DNA of 64,000 bases from CBDHDJ01 sp965261645. GTDB taxonomy: Bacteria; Pseudomonadota; Alphaproteobacteria; SHVV01. The stretch is taken from the NCBI GenBank assembly GCA_965261645.1, contig CBDHDJ010000004.1:2046001-2110000 (forward strand). Direction: 5' to 3'. Below, piece after piece: positions 44,758 to 52,478 of the stretch (its first letter is position 1; every line of letters starts with the position of its first letter). The notes under the pieces are model-generated. The model was given only the letters and a program-made list of their open reading frames with translations. It ran no database searches and was not told the origin of the DNA. A program made the position numbers and the translations under genes.

Positions 44758-45783
44758 CTAGTCTACTCTGAGCTGCCCCATATATTGCAGCCGCACCTGG
44801 TCGACCACGATGGCGAGGATCAATACGCTGCCGAGTACGATCTGTTGAACGTAGCTCTCGACCCGGATGAGGTTCATGCCGTTGGTCAACAGCGTGATGA
44901 AGAAGGCGCCCAGGATGACGTTGCCGACGCGTCCGATACCACCGAACAGCGATACGCCGCCGATCACGCAGGCCGCGACCGACTGCAGCACGAGCGGCTG
45001 ACCGAGGGTCGATTCGCCGGTGCCCGTCCGCGCCATCAGCAAGAGGCCGCAACAGGACGCGAGAAAGCCGCAAATGATGTAGGCGAAGAAGATGTGCTTG
45101 CGCGTATTCACACCCGAGAGCCGGGCCGCCCGCCGGTTGCTGCCGATGGCGTAGAAGTAGCGCCCCACCCGCGTCCAGTTGAGGATGAAATAGAGGGCCA
45201 AGAATAGTCCCCCTGTATAGTACAGCGGCGCCGGTATGCCGACTATTCGGCCGTAGCCGAAGACCAGGCTGTAGCCATCCGGAATACCGTAGATCGGCAC
45301 GCCGCCGCTAATCGTGAGCGCCACACCGAACACCACCGACAACATGCCGAGGGTCATCATGAAAGGCGGCACGTTGAGGATGGCGACACCAAATCCGTTG
45401 ATGGTGCCGACGATGACGCCGACACCCAGTCCCGCGAGCATGCCGATAACGATCGCGAACATGATCGCGTCCGGCGATCCCCCGAGGATGCTCGCCATGA
45501 CCATGGCAGCGGTGACGCTGGTGAGCGCGATGCACGAGCCCAGCGAGAGGTCGAATCCCGCGGTCAGCAGCACCGTCATTTGGCCCATCGAGACGATCGC
45601 CAGATAAGTCGTCTGGCGCACCACGTTGAACAGGTTCTGCCCACCGAGGAAACGGTGCTCCAAAGAGCCAAAAAATATTAGTGCGAAAACCAGCAGCACG
45701 GGCAGGATGCCCATGCTGATGAAGATTGCGCGGGCGGCATTGACGATCGGGTTGGCGGAGGTTTTTTCTGTAACGTCTGTCAT
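44758..45783 (-). CDS. ABC transporter permease, ribose/sugar type (RbsC-like)
   Basis: A 341-residue inner-membrane protein with about nine or ten helices. It shows the RbsC-type features: QTTYLAIVSMGQMTVLLTAGFDLSLGS (conserved early segment) and GGVSLFGGIGRVGNVILGAFFITLLTNGMNLI near the end. It is the channel part of an importer with the ATPase 25 bases upstream. Its TAG stop lies in the CTAG next to the IS5-like copy 2; before insertion it overlapped the SCP2 stop. The cognate binding protein is probably the one at 60925. Substrates of this subfamily include sugars, nucleosides, purine-like and autoinducer molecules. Confidence 0.9.
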   Translation of the reverse strand: MTDVTEKTSANPIVNAARAIFISMGILPVLLVFALIFFGSLEHRFLGGQNLFNVVRQTTYLAIVSMGQMTVLLTAGFDLSLGSCIALTSVTAAMVMASILGGSPDAIMFAIVIGMLAGLGVGVIVGTINGFGVAILNVPPFMMTLGMLSVVFGVALTISGGVPIYGIPDGYSLVFGYGRIVGIPAPLYYTGGLFLALYFILNWTRVGRYFYAIGSNRRAARLSGVNTRKHIFFAYIICGFLASCCGLLLMARTGTGESTLGQPLVLQSVAACVIGGVSLFGGIGRVGNVILGAFFITLLTNGMNLIRVESYVQQIVLGSVLILAIVVDQVRLQYMGQLRVD

Positions 45784-45808
45784 TGTTGTATTCCGTTAGA
45801 TTCCCTCT

Positions 45809-47431
45809 TTAACTGCGTTTCGCCGCAACGCTCGAACTTTCCACACCCTCGGCGAAGAAAGCGTTCAAGAGATTCTCTTCGGTGATCTCGTCGCCCTCGA
45901 AATGGGCGCGCACGGCACCGTTGTGGATGACGTACACCCGGTTCGTCAGGTTGAGTATCTCGGGCAACTCGGAGCTGATGAGAACGACCGCCACACCTTG
46001 CTTCACGAGGTCCTTGAGAAACTCATAGACCTCTGTCTTGGCGCGGACATCGACACCGATTGTCGGCTCATCGAGGAGGAAAACCTTGGTCTCGCGGGCG
46101 ATGCATTTGGCGAGCAGGATCTTCTGCTGGTTGCCGCCGGAGTACGTGTTGACGTCCTTCTCCATCGCCAGCGGCGTCACGCGCATGCGCTCGGCCAGTT
46201 TATAGGTGATGGTGCGCTCGGCGGCGCGGTGAAGCACGCCCAACGACGACAAGGTCGGAAGATCGAGGGCGGCCAGCGAAACATTCTCGCGCGTCGGTCG
46301 GTCCACCATCAGGCCCTCCGTGCGGCGATCCGGCGGCACGTAACACATGCCGCGGGCGAGATTGGCGCCAGCGCTGAGGCGGCTCAATCGCTCGCCCATG
46401 AACTCGATCGTCCCCTGTTCGATGGGCTCGATCCCGAAGCAGGCACGCCCGATCTCCGATTTGCCACAGCCGACCAGGCCGGCCAGACCGACGATCTCGC
46501 CACCGCGCACCTCGATCGAAACGTCCGTGACGCGATGATCGCGCGTCGTAAGGTCTTTGACGGCGAGACGGACATCGCCGGGCTGATGGGTGATATCAGG
46601 GAAGAAATCGCCGACCGGGCGGCCCGTCATGAGCTCGACAAGCTGTTGCTGACTGGCTGACTTCGCTCCGACGGTATCGATGTATTTGCCGTCGCGCAGC
46701 ACGGTGACCCGGTCGCCGACCTCCTGGATTTCGGCGACGCGGTGCGTGATGTAGATGATGGCGACGCCTTCCTTCTGCAGCAACGCGATGAGTTCGAACA
46801 GCTGGTTCACCTCGCGCTCGGTGAGCGAGGAGGTCGGCTCGTCGAGAATGAGGATCTTCGGGTTGGTGAGCATCGCCTTGGCGATCTCGGTCATCTGCTG
46901 CTGGGCACGGGACAAGCTCGACACGAGCGCCCTCGAGGGAATGTCGAAGCCCAGGCGCTCGACGATTTCTTTCGCCTTGGCGCGCGCCGTGCCCTTGTCG
47001 AGGATCAGGCCGGCCATGGGCTCGGCGCCGAGGAAGATGTTCTGCTCGACGGTCAGATCCGGCGCCAGGCTGAATTCCTGGAACACCGCCGCGATCCCCT
47101 GGTTACGCGCGTCGTGAACCGATTCGAGCTGAACCTGCCGGCCGTTCAGCGTGATGCTGCCCTCGTCGGGATGGACCGCGCCGGCCAGAATGTTGATCAG
47201 CGTGGACTTGCCGGCGCCATTCTCGCCGAACAGGACATGGACTTCGCCCTGATCCAACTCGAAGTCGACAAAGTCGAGCGCGCGTACGCCGCCGAAGTTC
47301 TTGCAGATGCCGTGCAACCGCAACAACTCATCGCTGCTGGCGCTGCCAGCTTCCACGGTCGCGGTCGGTGGCGCGCCTGCCGCAGGCGTCGCTTTAGGGC
47401 GCTGTGCGCCATGATCGGTAGTGTCTGACAT
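45809..47431 (-). CDS. ABC transporter ATP-binding protein, two-domain sugar type (RbsA-like)
   Basis: A 540-residue protein with two fused nucleotide-binding domains. The first has Walker A GENGAGKST, signature LSRAQQQ and Walker B KILILDEPTSSLT. The second has the degenerate Walker A GLVGCGKSE, signature SGGNQQK and Walker B VFLLDEPTIGVDV. This asymmetric pair is the standard of RbsA/XylG-type importers. A polar N-terminal stretch of about 30 residues precedes domain 1. The upstream 197 bases to the RidA gene show no gene and probably hold a promoter or leader. Confidence 0.92.
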   Translation of the reverse strand: MSDTTDHGAQRPKATPAAGAPPTATVEAGSASSDELLRLHGICKNFGGVRALDFVDFELDQGEVHVLFGENGAGKSTLINILAGAVHPDEGSITLNGRQVQLESVHDARNQGIAAVFQEFSLAPDLTVEQNIFLGAEPMAGLILDKGTARAKAKEIVERLGFDIPSRALVSSLSRAQQQMTEIAKAMLTNPKILILDEPTSSLTEREVNQLFELIALLQKEGVAIIYITHRVAEIQEVGDRVTVLRDGKYIDTVGAKSASQQQLVELMTGRPVGDFFPDITHQPGDVRLAVKDLTTRDHRVTDVSIEVRGGEIVGLAGLVGCGKSEIGRACFGIEPIEQGTIEFMGERLSRLSAGANLARGMCYVPPDRRTEGLMVDRPTRENVSLAALDLPTLSSLGVLHRAAERTITYKLAERMRVTPLAMEKDVNTYSGGNQQKILLAKCIARETKVFLLDEPTIGVDVRAKTEVYEFLKDLVKQGVAVVLISSELPEILNLTNRVYVIHNGAVRAHFEGDEITEENLLNAFFAEGVESSSVAAKRS

Positions 47432-47628
47432 ATCAGTCGGATCGAACCTTCAGTTGTGTGGGAACACGAAACTTATTAGTGGAGCGCCCTCATGGAGACG
47501 GGCTCCGATCCTCCCTCTGGAACACGCGGCGCGAACGCCTACTCAATACCCCGGCGGTTGTTTTCGGCTTTGTTATCAACTCCGGCCCTGAAAATTCAAT
47601 AGTGGGAGACGGAATGTTGGCGCGGTCG

Positions 47629-48030
47629 TCAACCGCCAGCGCCCTTGAATCCGATGGCGTCGATCTCGACGAGGAGCTCGGCGCGGGCGAGCGTCGTGTT
47701 GCCGAGAGCCACCGCGCAGGGGAAATCGCCAGTGAAGAACTTCTTACGGGCCTCGACCATGGCCGGGCGATAACGCATGTCTGTAAGATAGATCGTCAAC
47801 TTCACAATGTCGTCCATCTTCGCCCCGATCGCTTCCACCATGTGCTGGATGTTGCGGAAGGTCTGCATCGCTTGCTCGGAGGGGTCGAAACCGCCGAGGA
47901 CGGTGCCGTCCGGTTCGGTTGAGACCATGCCGGCGATGACGAACTGATCGCCGAAAACAAACGCGTTCGACCACATGCCCGGGGGCTGCTCGCGGACCTT
48001 GGGCGATTTCACGCGGACGTTCTTGGCCAT
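47629..48030 (-). CDS. Single-domain RidA family protein (Arg-less type)
   Basis: A 133-residue protein of the YjgF/UK114 family, visible in GFDPSEQAMQTFRNIQHMVEAIGAKMDDIVKLTIYLTDM and the ending LLVEIDAIGFKGAGG. The archetypal active-site motif PAR-S/T is replaced by PCAVALG, so the arginine is missing. The ATG at 48030 follows GGAGGTTAGGG; an earlier start at 48063 is less likely. It sits 112 bases after a molybdenum hydroxylase large subunit on the same strand, the same pairing of families as at 13-22 kb. Its substrate is unknown. Confidence 0.88.
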   Translation of the reverse strand: MAKNVRVKSPKVREQPPGMWSNAFVFGDQFVIAGMVSTEPDGTVLGGFDPSEQAMQTFRNIQHMVEAIGAKMDDIVKLTIYLTDMRYRPAMVEARKKFFTGDFPCAVALGNTTLARAELLVEIDAIGFKGAGG

Positions 48031-48142
48031 CCCTAACCTCCCTGTCGTACCCTGCGATGACATCAGGCCATGCTCTTCGCCACCGCCGCGACGCCAGTTT
48101 AGGGCCTAAAGATCGCGAATCATACGGGCTTATTTTGCGCGT

Positions 48143-50500
48143 TCAGCTGGCCGCCTCTCGAATGGCTTCGAGCACGCGCATCGGTGTCATCGGCATTTCG
48201 ACATGGCGCACGCCGAGATGCCACAACGCGTCGACTACCGCGTTGGCCACCGCTGCCGGCGCGCCGATCGCGCCGCTTTCGCCAATCCCCTTGATGCCGA
48301 GCGGATTGTCGGGCGCCAGCGTTTCCTGCGTGGCCAGGCGGAACGACGGGAGATCGCCCGCGCGGGGCAGGGCGTAGTCCATCAAGGTGGCGCTCAGGAA
48401 TTGCCCGGATTGGGAATCGTAGATGCAGTGCTCCATGAGCGCCTGAGCGATACCCTGCACGGCGCCGCCATGAACCTGACCCTCGACAATCAGGGGATTG
48501 ACGATGCGGCCGACGTCATCGACAGAGCAAAAATCGCGCGGCCGGATTCTCCCGGTCTCCGCATCCACGATGACGACGCAAAGGTGCATCGACGATGGAT
48601 AATTGTAGTCCGGCGGGTCGTAGAACACCGTCTCCTCGAGGCCGAGCTCGAAGCCGTCCGGGTAGTCGGCGCCGTAATAGGCTGCATTGGCTACCTCGGC
48701 GAAGGAGAGCTTGCGATCGGTGCCCTGCACAACGAATTGGCCTTCGCCGTAATCGATGTCGCCCGGCGCGCACTCCAAGAGATGCGCGGCAAGCGTGCGG
48801 CCCTTCGCGATGATGCGCTCGGTGCCCACCGCCATCGCAGCGCCGTTCACCGACATGGAGCGCGATCCCCACGTTCCCAGCCCGAACGGAACCCGGTCCG
48901 TATCGCCCTCGACGATCTCGATATCGTCAATGTCCAGCCCAAGCCCATCGGCGGCGACCTGGGCGAATGTCGTGGCATGGGCCTGGCCGTGATTTTGGCT
49001 GCCGCAGAACACCGTCACCTTGCCGGTGGGGTGGACCCGCAGATTGGTGACATCCCAGAAGCCGATGCGCCCGCCCTCCTCGTTGATGCGTTTGCTCGGC
49101 CCGGCGCCGGCCATGTCCATGAAGCTGCTGACGCCGATTCCCATCAGGGCTCCGTTACGCCGCTGGCGCGCCTGCTCGGCGCGTAGCGCGTCGTAATCGG
49201 CCAATGTTCGCAGCTTGTCCAGCAGGCCGCCCGGGTTGCCCGAATCGTAGGTAACGCCCGTCGGACTGGTGTAGGGATACTGGTCCGGCTGGATCAGGTT
49301 GCGGTCGCGCAGCTCGCAAATATCGATACCCATCTCCCGGGCGCCGTTCTCGAGCAGGCGCTCGAGCACGTAGAGCGCTTCGGGCCGCCCGGCGCCGCGG
49401 TACGCGTCGGTCGGTACGGTGTGGGTGTAAACGCCCAATACGCGGCCGTAGACCGCCGGCAGGGTGTACATGCCGGGCAGCATGGAGGCGGAGAACACGG
49501 TCGGGATACAGGGTCCGAAGACACTCAGATACGCGCCCATCGATGCGATCGTATCGGCGCGCAGCGCGAGAATATCGCCGTTCTCGCCGAACGCCATCCG
49601 GCATGTGGTGACATGGTCACGGGCATGGGTATCGGTGCTGAGGCTTTCGGCGCGGGTCGCGGTCCAGCGCACCGGCCGGCCAATCTTCCGGGCGGCCCAC
49701 AACACGGTCGGCTCCTCCGGGTAGTGGAAGAATTTGGGGCCGAAGCCGCCGCCCACGTCGGGCGCGACGACGCGGATCTTGTGTTCGGGAACGAGGAGCG
49801 ATTCCTCAGCCAGCCAGCGGCGCGCCATGTGCGGCCCTTGGGTCGTGGACCAAAGGGTGTAGTCCTCGTCGGATGAATCGTAGCGCCCGACGACGGCACG
49901 GGGCTCGATGTAGCCCGGAGACAGCCGATTGTTGATCAGTTCGAGTTCGGTGACGTGGTGCGCCGCGGCAAACCCGGCCTCGACGGCAGCTTCGTCGCCG
50001 ATCTCCCAATCGAAGCATAGATTGGTGCCGAACTCCTCGTGGACGAGCGGCGCATCCGGATCGATCGCCCGGGCGGTATCGACGACGGCCGGTAATGGCT
50101 CGTAATCCACCGCCACGGCCTCGGCCGCATCCAACGCCTGATGGGGCGTCTCGGCCACCGCCATGGCCACCGTATCGCCGACAAATCGCACGCGATCCGC
50201 ACTCAGCATGTTCCGCCTCGCCTCGCGCATCGGCGTGCCGTCGCGTGAGGTGATCTCCCACACCACCGGGGCCTTGCCACGGCCCTCGTCTTCCCAGTCC
50301 TGGCCGGTCAGGACTGGGAAGACGCCGGGCATGGCTTTGGCCTTGTCGGTTGCGAAACCCCTGATTCTCGCGTGCGCGTGCGGGCTCCGCACATAGGCGG
50401 CGTACGTCATATCGGGCATCGTCACGTCATCGACGAAGGTGCCCCGGCCAACGAGAAACCGGTAGTCTTCACGGCGTTTCAGCGCTTTGCCGATATACAT
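48143..50500 (-). CDS. Molybdenum hydroxylase large subunit, paralogue D
   Basis: A 785-residue full-length subunit, starting MYIGKALKRREDYRFLVGRG. It has the loop DAYRGAGRPE, the cofactor loop GSQNHGQAHATTF and the glutamate segment GIKGIGESGAIGAP. It is closest to the partial gene at 1-1410 (both have SRSMSV.GAAMAV and YYGADYP.GFELGLEETV), not to the three at 13-20 kb. Near the N terminus the DNA holds a perfect 16-bp inverted repeat (50287-50302 with 50309-50324). No partner subunits are adjacent. It is the first gene of a minus-strand run with RidA and the ABC importer. Confidence 0.92.
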   Translation of the reverse strand: MYIGKALKRREDYRFLVGRGTFVDDVTMPDMTYAAYVRSPHAHARIRGFATDKAKAMPGVFPVLTGQDWEDEGRGKAPVVWEITSRDGTPMREARRNMLSADRVRFVGDTVAMAVAETPHQALDAAEAVAVDYEPLPAVVDTARAIDPDAPLVHEEFGTNLCFDWEIGDEAAVEAGFAAAHHVTELELINNRLSPGYIEPRAVVGRYDSSDEDYTLWSTTQGPHMARRWLAEESLLVPEHKIRVVAPDVGGGFGPKFFHYPEEPTVLWAARKIGRPVRWTATRAESLSTDTHARDHVTTCRMAFGENGDILALRADTIASMGAYLSVFGPCIPTVFSASMLPGMYTLPAVYGRVLGVYTHTVPTDAYRGAGRPEALYVLERLLENGAREMGIDICELRDRNLIQPDQYPYTSPTGVTYDSGNPGGLLDKLRTLADYDALRAEQARQRRNGALMGIGVSSFMDMAGAGPSKRINEEGGRIGFWDVTNLRVHPTGKVTVFCGSQNHGQAHATTFAQVAADGLGLDIDDIEIVEGDTDRVPFGLGTWGSRSMSVNGAAMAVGTERIIAKGRTLAAHLLECAPGDIDYGEGQFVVQGTDRKLSFAEVANAAYYGADYPDGFELGLEETVFYDPPDYNYPSSMHLCVVIVDAETGRIRPRDFCSVDDVGRIVNPLIVEGQVHGGAVQGIAQALMEHCIYDSQSGQFLSATLMDYALPRAGDLPSFRLATQETLAPDNPLGIKGIGESGAIGAPAAVANAVVDALWHLGVRHVEMPMTPMRVLEAIREAAS
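50287..50324. repeat. Perfect 16-bp inverted repeat inside a coding region
   Basis: CGTCTTCCCAGTCCTG (50287-50302) and its exact complement (50309-50324) are separated by six bases, GCCGGT. The repeat lies within the N-terminal codons of the molybdenum hydroxylase at 48143-50500 (protein VFPVLTGQDWEDE). In the mRNA it would form a very stable hairpin. The three tandem paralogues encode a similar protein segment without such a repeat. Confidence 0.8.
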
Positions 50501-50836
50501 GCAGATCCTCCCCGAACGTGCGGCGCAGCATACGCATGTCGGGACTGTGTCCGGCCGATTAGGCGTCAGGCGTCAAATTATCGGTGATGACCGCCCCCAT
50601 TGTGGCACTGACTCTCCCCTGATTCTCGCGCTGGTGCAACCGCCATGACAAGTATGAAGCGAACGGCAAATCCTTGCCTCGGGCGCTCGTTTTTCGCTAT
50701 GGTGGAGAAGGTGCCCTTGCTCCGGAACACTTATCGCTGGGATAGGTTCGTTCGCGCAAGAGCGCGGAAGAAGGCCTATCACTGGGCGTCATTATATTCA
50801 TCGCAACTTGCATCATCACGTAAGGGAAACGGGACT
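50501..50836. other. Intergenic region between divergent hydroxylase and amidohydrolase genes
   Basis: This 336-base stretch has no convincing gene. On the plus strand it holds the promoter of the first amidohydrolase (50674-50703) and a leader of about 134 bases. A ribosome site for the minus-strand gene (GGGAGGATCTG, read on the minus strand) lies just beyond 50500. The open frame that extends the amidohydrolase upstream to 50645 is not supported by homology to its paralogues. Confidence 0.6.
50674..50703 (+). promoter_or_regulatory. Promoter of amidohydrolase 1
   Basis: -35 TTGCCT (50674-50679) and -10 TATGGT (50698-50703) with an 18-base spacer. The same layout is found before the other four paralogues, which supports the call. 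The leader to the ATG is about 134 bases. Confidence 0.55.
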
Positions 50837-52222
50837 ATGTCTAACTATCTGATCAGCAGCGGCTCCGTGCTCGACTGCACCGGGGCCAAACCCAAGAAGA
50901 ACACCTCGGTGTTCGTCGAGGGCAACCGCATCGCCAAGATCGGCGAAGAAGCGGCGGTCAAGAAGTTCGCCGAAGGCAAAAAATACAAGACCATCGACGC
51001 GGGCGGTAAGACCATCATGCCGGGCATGATCGACACTCACGTGCACCCGTCATATGGCGAGATCACCGCAGTCGAGGAGGTCGAGCTCTACACGCCGGTC
51101 GAATACCGCACCCTGAAGGCGGCGCTCGCCGTCAAGAAGGTGCTGCGCGCGGGCGTGACCAGCGTGTGCGCACCGGGCGGCACGTTCAACATCAACGTGG
51201 CGTTGCGGGATGCGGTGGCCTCGGGCCTGATCGAGGGGCCGCGCATCTCGGCCGGAAGCCAGTACATGACGACCTACAACGCGATCGGCTCGTTCTTCCC
51301 GAGCCACATCGAGCATCCGGTGTCGTCACTGGCGGTCCTGGTCAATACCAAGGACGAGATGGTTGCCCAGACCCGCAAGGCCATCAAGGACGGCTGCGAT
51401 GTGGTCAAGGTCTCGGGCGAGGACGGCTTCGGTGACGATCTTTACGGCTCGATTACACTCGAGGAGATGAAGGCCATCACCGAGATCACCCATCTCATGG
51501 ACAAGAAGGTGGCGATCCACGCCCGTGCCGGGCGCTTGTCGGCCGATGCCGCTCGTGCCGGCTTCGACTGGATCATCCACGCTTCGACTATGACCGACGA
51601 TGATCTCGCGGTGGTCGTCGAGCACGGCACGCCGATCAACCCGACGTTCGCGCTGCTCGTCAACGCCATCGAGTGGGGCCCTGATCTCGGCATCCATCCG
51701 ATGCTGTGCGAGGCGTTCAAGGCCGAGGTCGAGGTCGCGGCCAAGATCCTCAGCAAGGCGTACAAGGCGGGCGTCATGATGTTGGCCGGGACCGATTCGG
51801 GCCAGCTCTCGGTGCCCTCGGGCGAGTGGCATGCGCGCGAGATCGAGCACCATGTCAACTACCTCGGCATGAGCAACATGGACGCCATCCTGTCGGCCAC
51901 GAAGAACGCCGCCTTTACGCTGCCCTTCGGCCATGAGGTCGGCACCCTCGAGGAAGGCAAGCTCGCGGACATCCTGGTGGTGAACGGCGATCCGTTGGCC
52001 GACGTCACCATCCTGCAGGATAAATCGCGCCTCGAGGTCATCATGCAGGACGGTGAGATCATCGACACCTCGATACCGATCGACACGCCGCAGAAGTACT
52101 CCTGGGAGCTTCCCATGGTCATGTGGTCGGATCCGCGGCTGCCGGATCAGGAGTTTGTCCGCCAGTACGCCAAGCAAAAGCCGAACTGGATGAAGAAGGC
52201 GGGGAAGAAGGCGGCCGAGTAG
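50837..52222 (+). CDS. Metal-dependent amidohydrolase 1 of 5 (imidazolonepropionase-like)
   Basis: A 461-residue cytoplasmic enzyme of the amidohydrolase superfamily. Metal ligands and catalytic residues can be placed: His68 and His70 (GMIDTHVHPSYG), Lys191 (VVKVSG, probably carboxylated), His228 (AIHARAG), His248 (IIHAST) and Asp320 (AGTDSG). These enzymes hydrolyse cyclic amides, ureas or dipeptides. I chose the ATG at 50837, which aligns with all four paralogues. It shares PKKNTSVFVEGN and DTSIPI-TP with number 5 and differs there from numbers 2-4. It has its own promoter and terminator. The substrate is unknown. Confidence 0.9.
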   Translation: MSNYLISSGSVLDCTGAKPKKNTSVFVEGNRIAKIGEEAAVKKFAEGKKYKTIDAGGKTIMPGMIDTHVHPSYGEITAVEEVELYTPVEYRTLKAALAVKKVLRAGVTSVCAPGGTFNINVALRDAVASGLIEGPRISAGSQYMTTYNAIGSFFPSHIEHPVSSLAVLVNTKDEMVAQTRKAIKDGCDVVKVSGEDGFGDDLYGSITLEEMKAITEITHLMDKKVAIHARAGRLSADAARAGFDWIIHASTMTDDDLAVVVEHGTPINPTFALLVNAIEWGPDLGIHPMLCEAFKAEVEVAAKILSKAYKAGVMMLAGTDSGQLSVPSGEWHAREIEHHVNYLGMSNMDAILSATKNAAFTLPFGHEVGTLEEGKLADILVVNGDPLADVTILQDKSRLEVIMQDGEIIDTSIPIDTPQKYSWELPMVMWSDPRLPDQEFVRQYAKQKPNWMKKAGKKAAE

Positions 52223-52266
52223 CCCAAATACCAATAGATTCTGCCCGTTTCGGGCAAACCTGGTCG

Positions 52267-52293
52267 ACCGGTGCGGCGCCTCGCCGCACCGGT
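52267..52293 (+). terminator. Intrinsic terminator of amidohydrolase 1
   Basis: A perfect 12-bp stem, ACCGGTGCGGCG paired with its complement, has a three-base loop and is followed by a T-rich run (CTTTACTTT). Related stems, with GGTGCGG or GGGGCGG cores, follow all five paralogues. Confidence 0.85.
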
Positions 52294-52346
52294 CTTTACT
52301 TTGCGATTCGCTCGCATCCAAGAAATCACTTGATTCCGCTCCCTGC

Positions 52347-52375
52347 TTGCGCGCAATGGGCCGCAGCCCTATGAT
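52347..52375 (+). promoter_or_regulatory. Promoter of amidohydrolase 2
   Basis: -35 TTGCGC (52347-52352) and -10 TATGAT (52370-52375) with a 17-base spacer. The -10 matches those of the paralogues; the -35 is weaker. The leader to the ATG is about 104 bases. Confidence 0.5.
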
Positions 52376-52478
52376 GCCCCCAGGATCAGCAGTAACCATC
52401 GCTTATAGACGCGTTGTCCCGGCGCCCCAGGGCCCTCGGCGCAATGCTTTCAGTAGCAACCCACATGGGAGTTCAAAC

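Noticed and set aside
40949..44761. Composite transposon with cargo
   Set aside because: The two IS5-like copies enclose only an IS630-like element. The junctions fit three separate insertions, so there is no passenger gene to mobilise.
50704..50836. Riboswitch in the amidohydrolase leaders
   Set aside because: The leaders are about 105-135 bases long, but I could not find a shared fold or known riboswitch core; only the short CTCC-GGAG pairing recurs in three of them.
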